Below are positions 62,352-64,000 of a stretch of 64,000 bases of DNA, piece after piece; position 1 is the stretch's first letter; the number at the start of each line of letters is the position of its first letter. The stretch is from Polychytrium aggregatum (lineage: Eukaryota; Chytridiomycota; Chytridiomycetes; Polychytriales). The notes beneath the pieces are model-generated. The model was not told the DNA's origin and made no database searches. It was given only the letters and a program-made list of their open reading frames with translations. A program made the position numbers and the translations under genes. The DNA lies in NCBI RefSeq assembly GCF_025602895.1, contig NW_026516205.1:930001-994000 (forward strand), in the 5' to 3' direction.

Positions 62352-64000
62352 ATGGCCAGAAGCGCTGATACCAGGAAACGAGTCCGAGAAGAAGATCCAA
62401 AGGATGAGCACAATGTCTCGGTGTGCTGTGCCGTCAGCAAGTCTGGCGACGAGAACGCATCAGCCCAAGATACCCCCGTACGGCGAAAGAGCTCCCGGAT
62501 CGCCGGAAGGGCCGTGGTCGCCGAGACCAGCCCAAAGAGTCGCCAACGCCGCCTGTCGCCCGTCTGCGAGGTTCCCCGCTCGCCGCACCGCAAGCCCCTC
62601 GGCTCTGCAAATGGTATGATGTGTTGATGCTGTGTCGATGATATACCCGTCACATCTTTGACAGCCACCGCATGGACTTGTGCACGGCATGCACATGCTT
62701 GGTACTGGCTTTGCGCAGATACCTATCGTAGTTGCCAGTGGATCGGCCACTGACTCTGTCGATGCGTCTGGAATATCTCTACCCAATAGGCCGGCTCAAC
62801 TCCAAAGCACAAGGCTCGCCCTCCCGGAGCCCCCCAGCCGACGATGAGCCGCGGACGCCAAAGTCGGTCAGAAAGCCATCCGATATTTCGCCAAAGCCCT
62901 GCCCGGCGACCCCACGCACTCCGACGCAGATCTATCTAGCCGGCAAATCCATCTTTCGCAGATGTGCCACCCCATCGCGGCTCATCGGGCGAGAACATGA
63001 ACGCAGCGCGCTGAGCCAGTTCTGGAGCGATCATGTTCTTGCTGGCGTGGCCGGCTCGCTCTATATCTCGGGCTACCCTGGGACTGGCAAGACCGCGCTC
63101 GTCGAGGAGATCATGCGAGAAATGCATCCGCAGTATGCCAAGGTACAGAGTCGAGTGCTCGCTGGCTGTTCCGACAGTGCCATATCTATGCGTCTCGGCC
63201 ATCACCGCATACATGGCGTAGCTTGGAGCCAGCAACGCATCCCGCTGGCCTCGGCACACTTGATCTCGCTGCAACCGACCCACACCCCTGCGCTCATATT
63301 TCACGGGGATCGCCTCACAGTTGCCACACAAGGTCGAGGTCATCAAGCTGAACTGCATGACCATCAAGGACCCGAAGCAAATCTACTCCAAGCTCGTGTT
63401 CCAAATGGAGAAGGAGGCGTGTCCATACAAGGGCGCACTCGACCGGCTGGAAGCATTGTTCATTTCCAAAAAGACATCATCCAAACCCAAAGCCAAGTCC
63501 AAACCGACACTCTTGTAAGTCGCCAAACCCCTGCCATTGCCACCCGTCCTTTCCAACTTTGATAAACACTCTCGCCGAACCGTCCGTCGGACCGACATCA
63601 CCCCCAAACGAGGAAGATCCACTCGTAACTTTTGATTTTCCACAGCTTAGTCATCCTGGACGAGATCGACCACTTGCTCACTGGCGACCAGGAGGTGCTG
63701 TACAAGCTTTTTGAGTGGCCCACGCTCAAATCATCCAGCCTGGTGCTGCTTGGAATCGCCAACGCATTGGATATGACCAATCGCTTTCTACCGCGGCTCA
63801 AGGCCAAGAACTGTGAGTGTCATTGATATGCGCGTGCTCTCTGCACCGTGAATCGGTTCGGTGCCGTGCCGACGCTGCCGCTTGCTGCCTATCCACGGGT
63901 GCTTCCCTTCTTGGGCTGGGCACTGACATACCCACGCTACTCGGCCATCAGGTGAGCCAGAGCTTCTCAACTTCAATCCATATGACCATCCGGAGATCAC
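62352..64000 (+). CDS. CDC6: CDC6 replication licensing ATPase (3' end off the window)
   Basis: Model: join(62352..62613,62790..63142,63333..63514,63646..63812,63952..>64000). CDC6 is the AAA+ protein that, with ORC and Cdt1, loads MCM helicases at origins in G1. The N-terminus is basic and carries CDK-type sites TPVR (T41), SPKS (S60) and SPHR (S77). The AAA+ domain: LIGREHE, Walker A SGYPGTGKTA (G182-T189), VIKLNCM, Walker B LVILDEID (267-274), then YKLFEWPTLKSSSLVLLGIAN, DMTNRFLPRLKAK and the start of sensor 1/2 region PELLNFNPY. The FEWP and RFLPRL wording favours CDC6 over ORC1, and no BAH domain precedes it. The missing 3' part should hold sensor 2 and the winged helix. Confidence 0.95.

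Noticed and set aside
63033-63560. Possible ORC1 identity for the right-edge gene
   Set aside because: No BAH domain, and the wording around Walker B and beyond (LDEID, LFEWP, RFLPRLKAK, PELLNF) matches CDC6 better.

Overview
This is a gene-dense nuclear fragment from a eukaryote, most likely an early-diverging (zoosporic, chytrid-type) fungus. Seen directly: 14 protein genes, 13 of them spliced, with about 103 introns whose joins keep frame, mostly 80-450 nt with GT-AG borders of the gtgagt/gtaagt/gtgcgt type. The fungal placement is inference. It rests on a fungal-type matrix-excluded NADH dehydrogenase with an EF-hand, a CGR1-type rRNA processing protein, fungal-style small introns, and genes absent from budding yeast (TBCK, RBM8A/Y14, a PBZ-domain protein). 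No rRNA, tRNA, transposase, CRISPR or viral gene was recognised.

Layout from left to right: TBCK (-, 3' end off the left edge); external NADH dehydrogenase (+); an orphan RRM protein (-); a 2.5 kb gene-free stretch with short tandem repeats; translation factor eIF5B (-); PdxT/SNO glutaminase (+); an MCUR1/DUF1640 mitochondrial coiled-coil protein (-); a PBZ-PBZ-ATP-dependent DNA ligase (+, intronless); a 3,541-residue BEACH protein (+); RBM8A/Y14 (-); a Ras guanine-nucleotide exchange factor (+); CGR1/CCDC86 (-); calmodulin (-); a 2.2 kb gene-free stretch; cohesin SMC1 (-, 25 exons); and replication-licensing factor CDC6 (+, runs off the right edge).

Five gene pairs are divergent and may share promoters: TBCK/NDE, eIF5B/PdxT, MCUR1-like/ligase, Y14/RasGEF and SMC1/CDC6. 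SMC1/CDC6 is the most suggestive, because both proteins act around S phase and the gap is only 400 bp. There is no operon logic; most genes are unrelated housekeeping functions. Simple repeats with 5-6 nt units sit in introns, next to splice sites, and in promoters.

The least ordinary protein is the ligase at 27163-28962. It joins two poly(ADP-ribose)-binding zinc fingers to a compact ligase core that resembles bacterial LigE-type enzymes. All exon models were built by eye from splice signals, reading frame and family similarity; no alignment or search was run.
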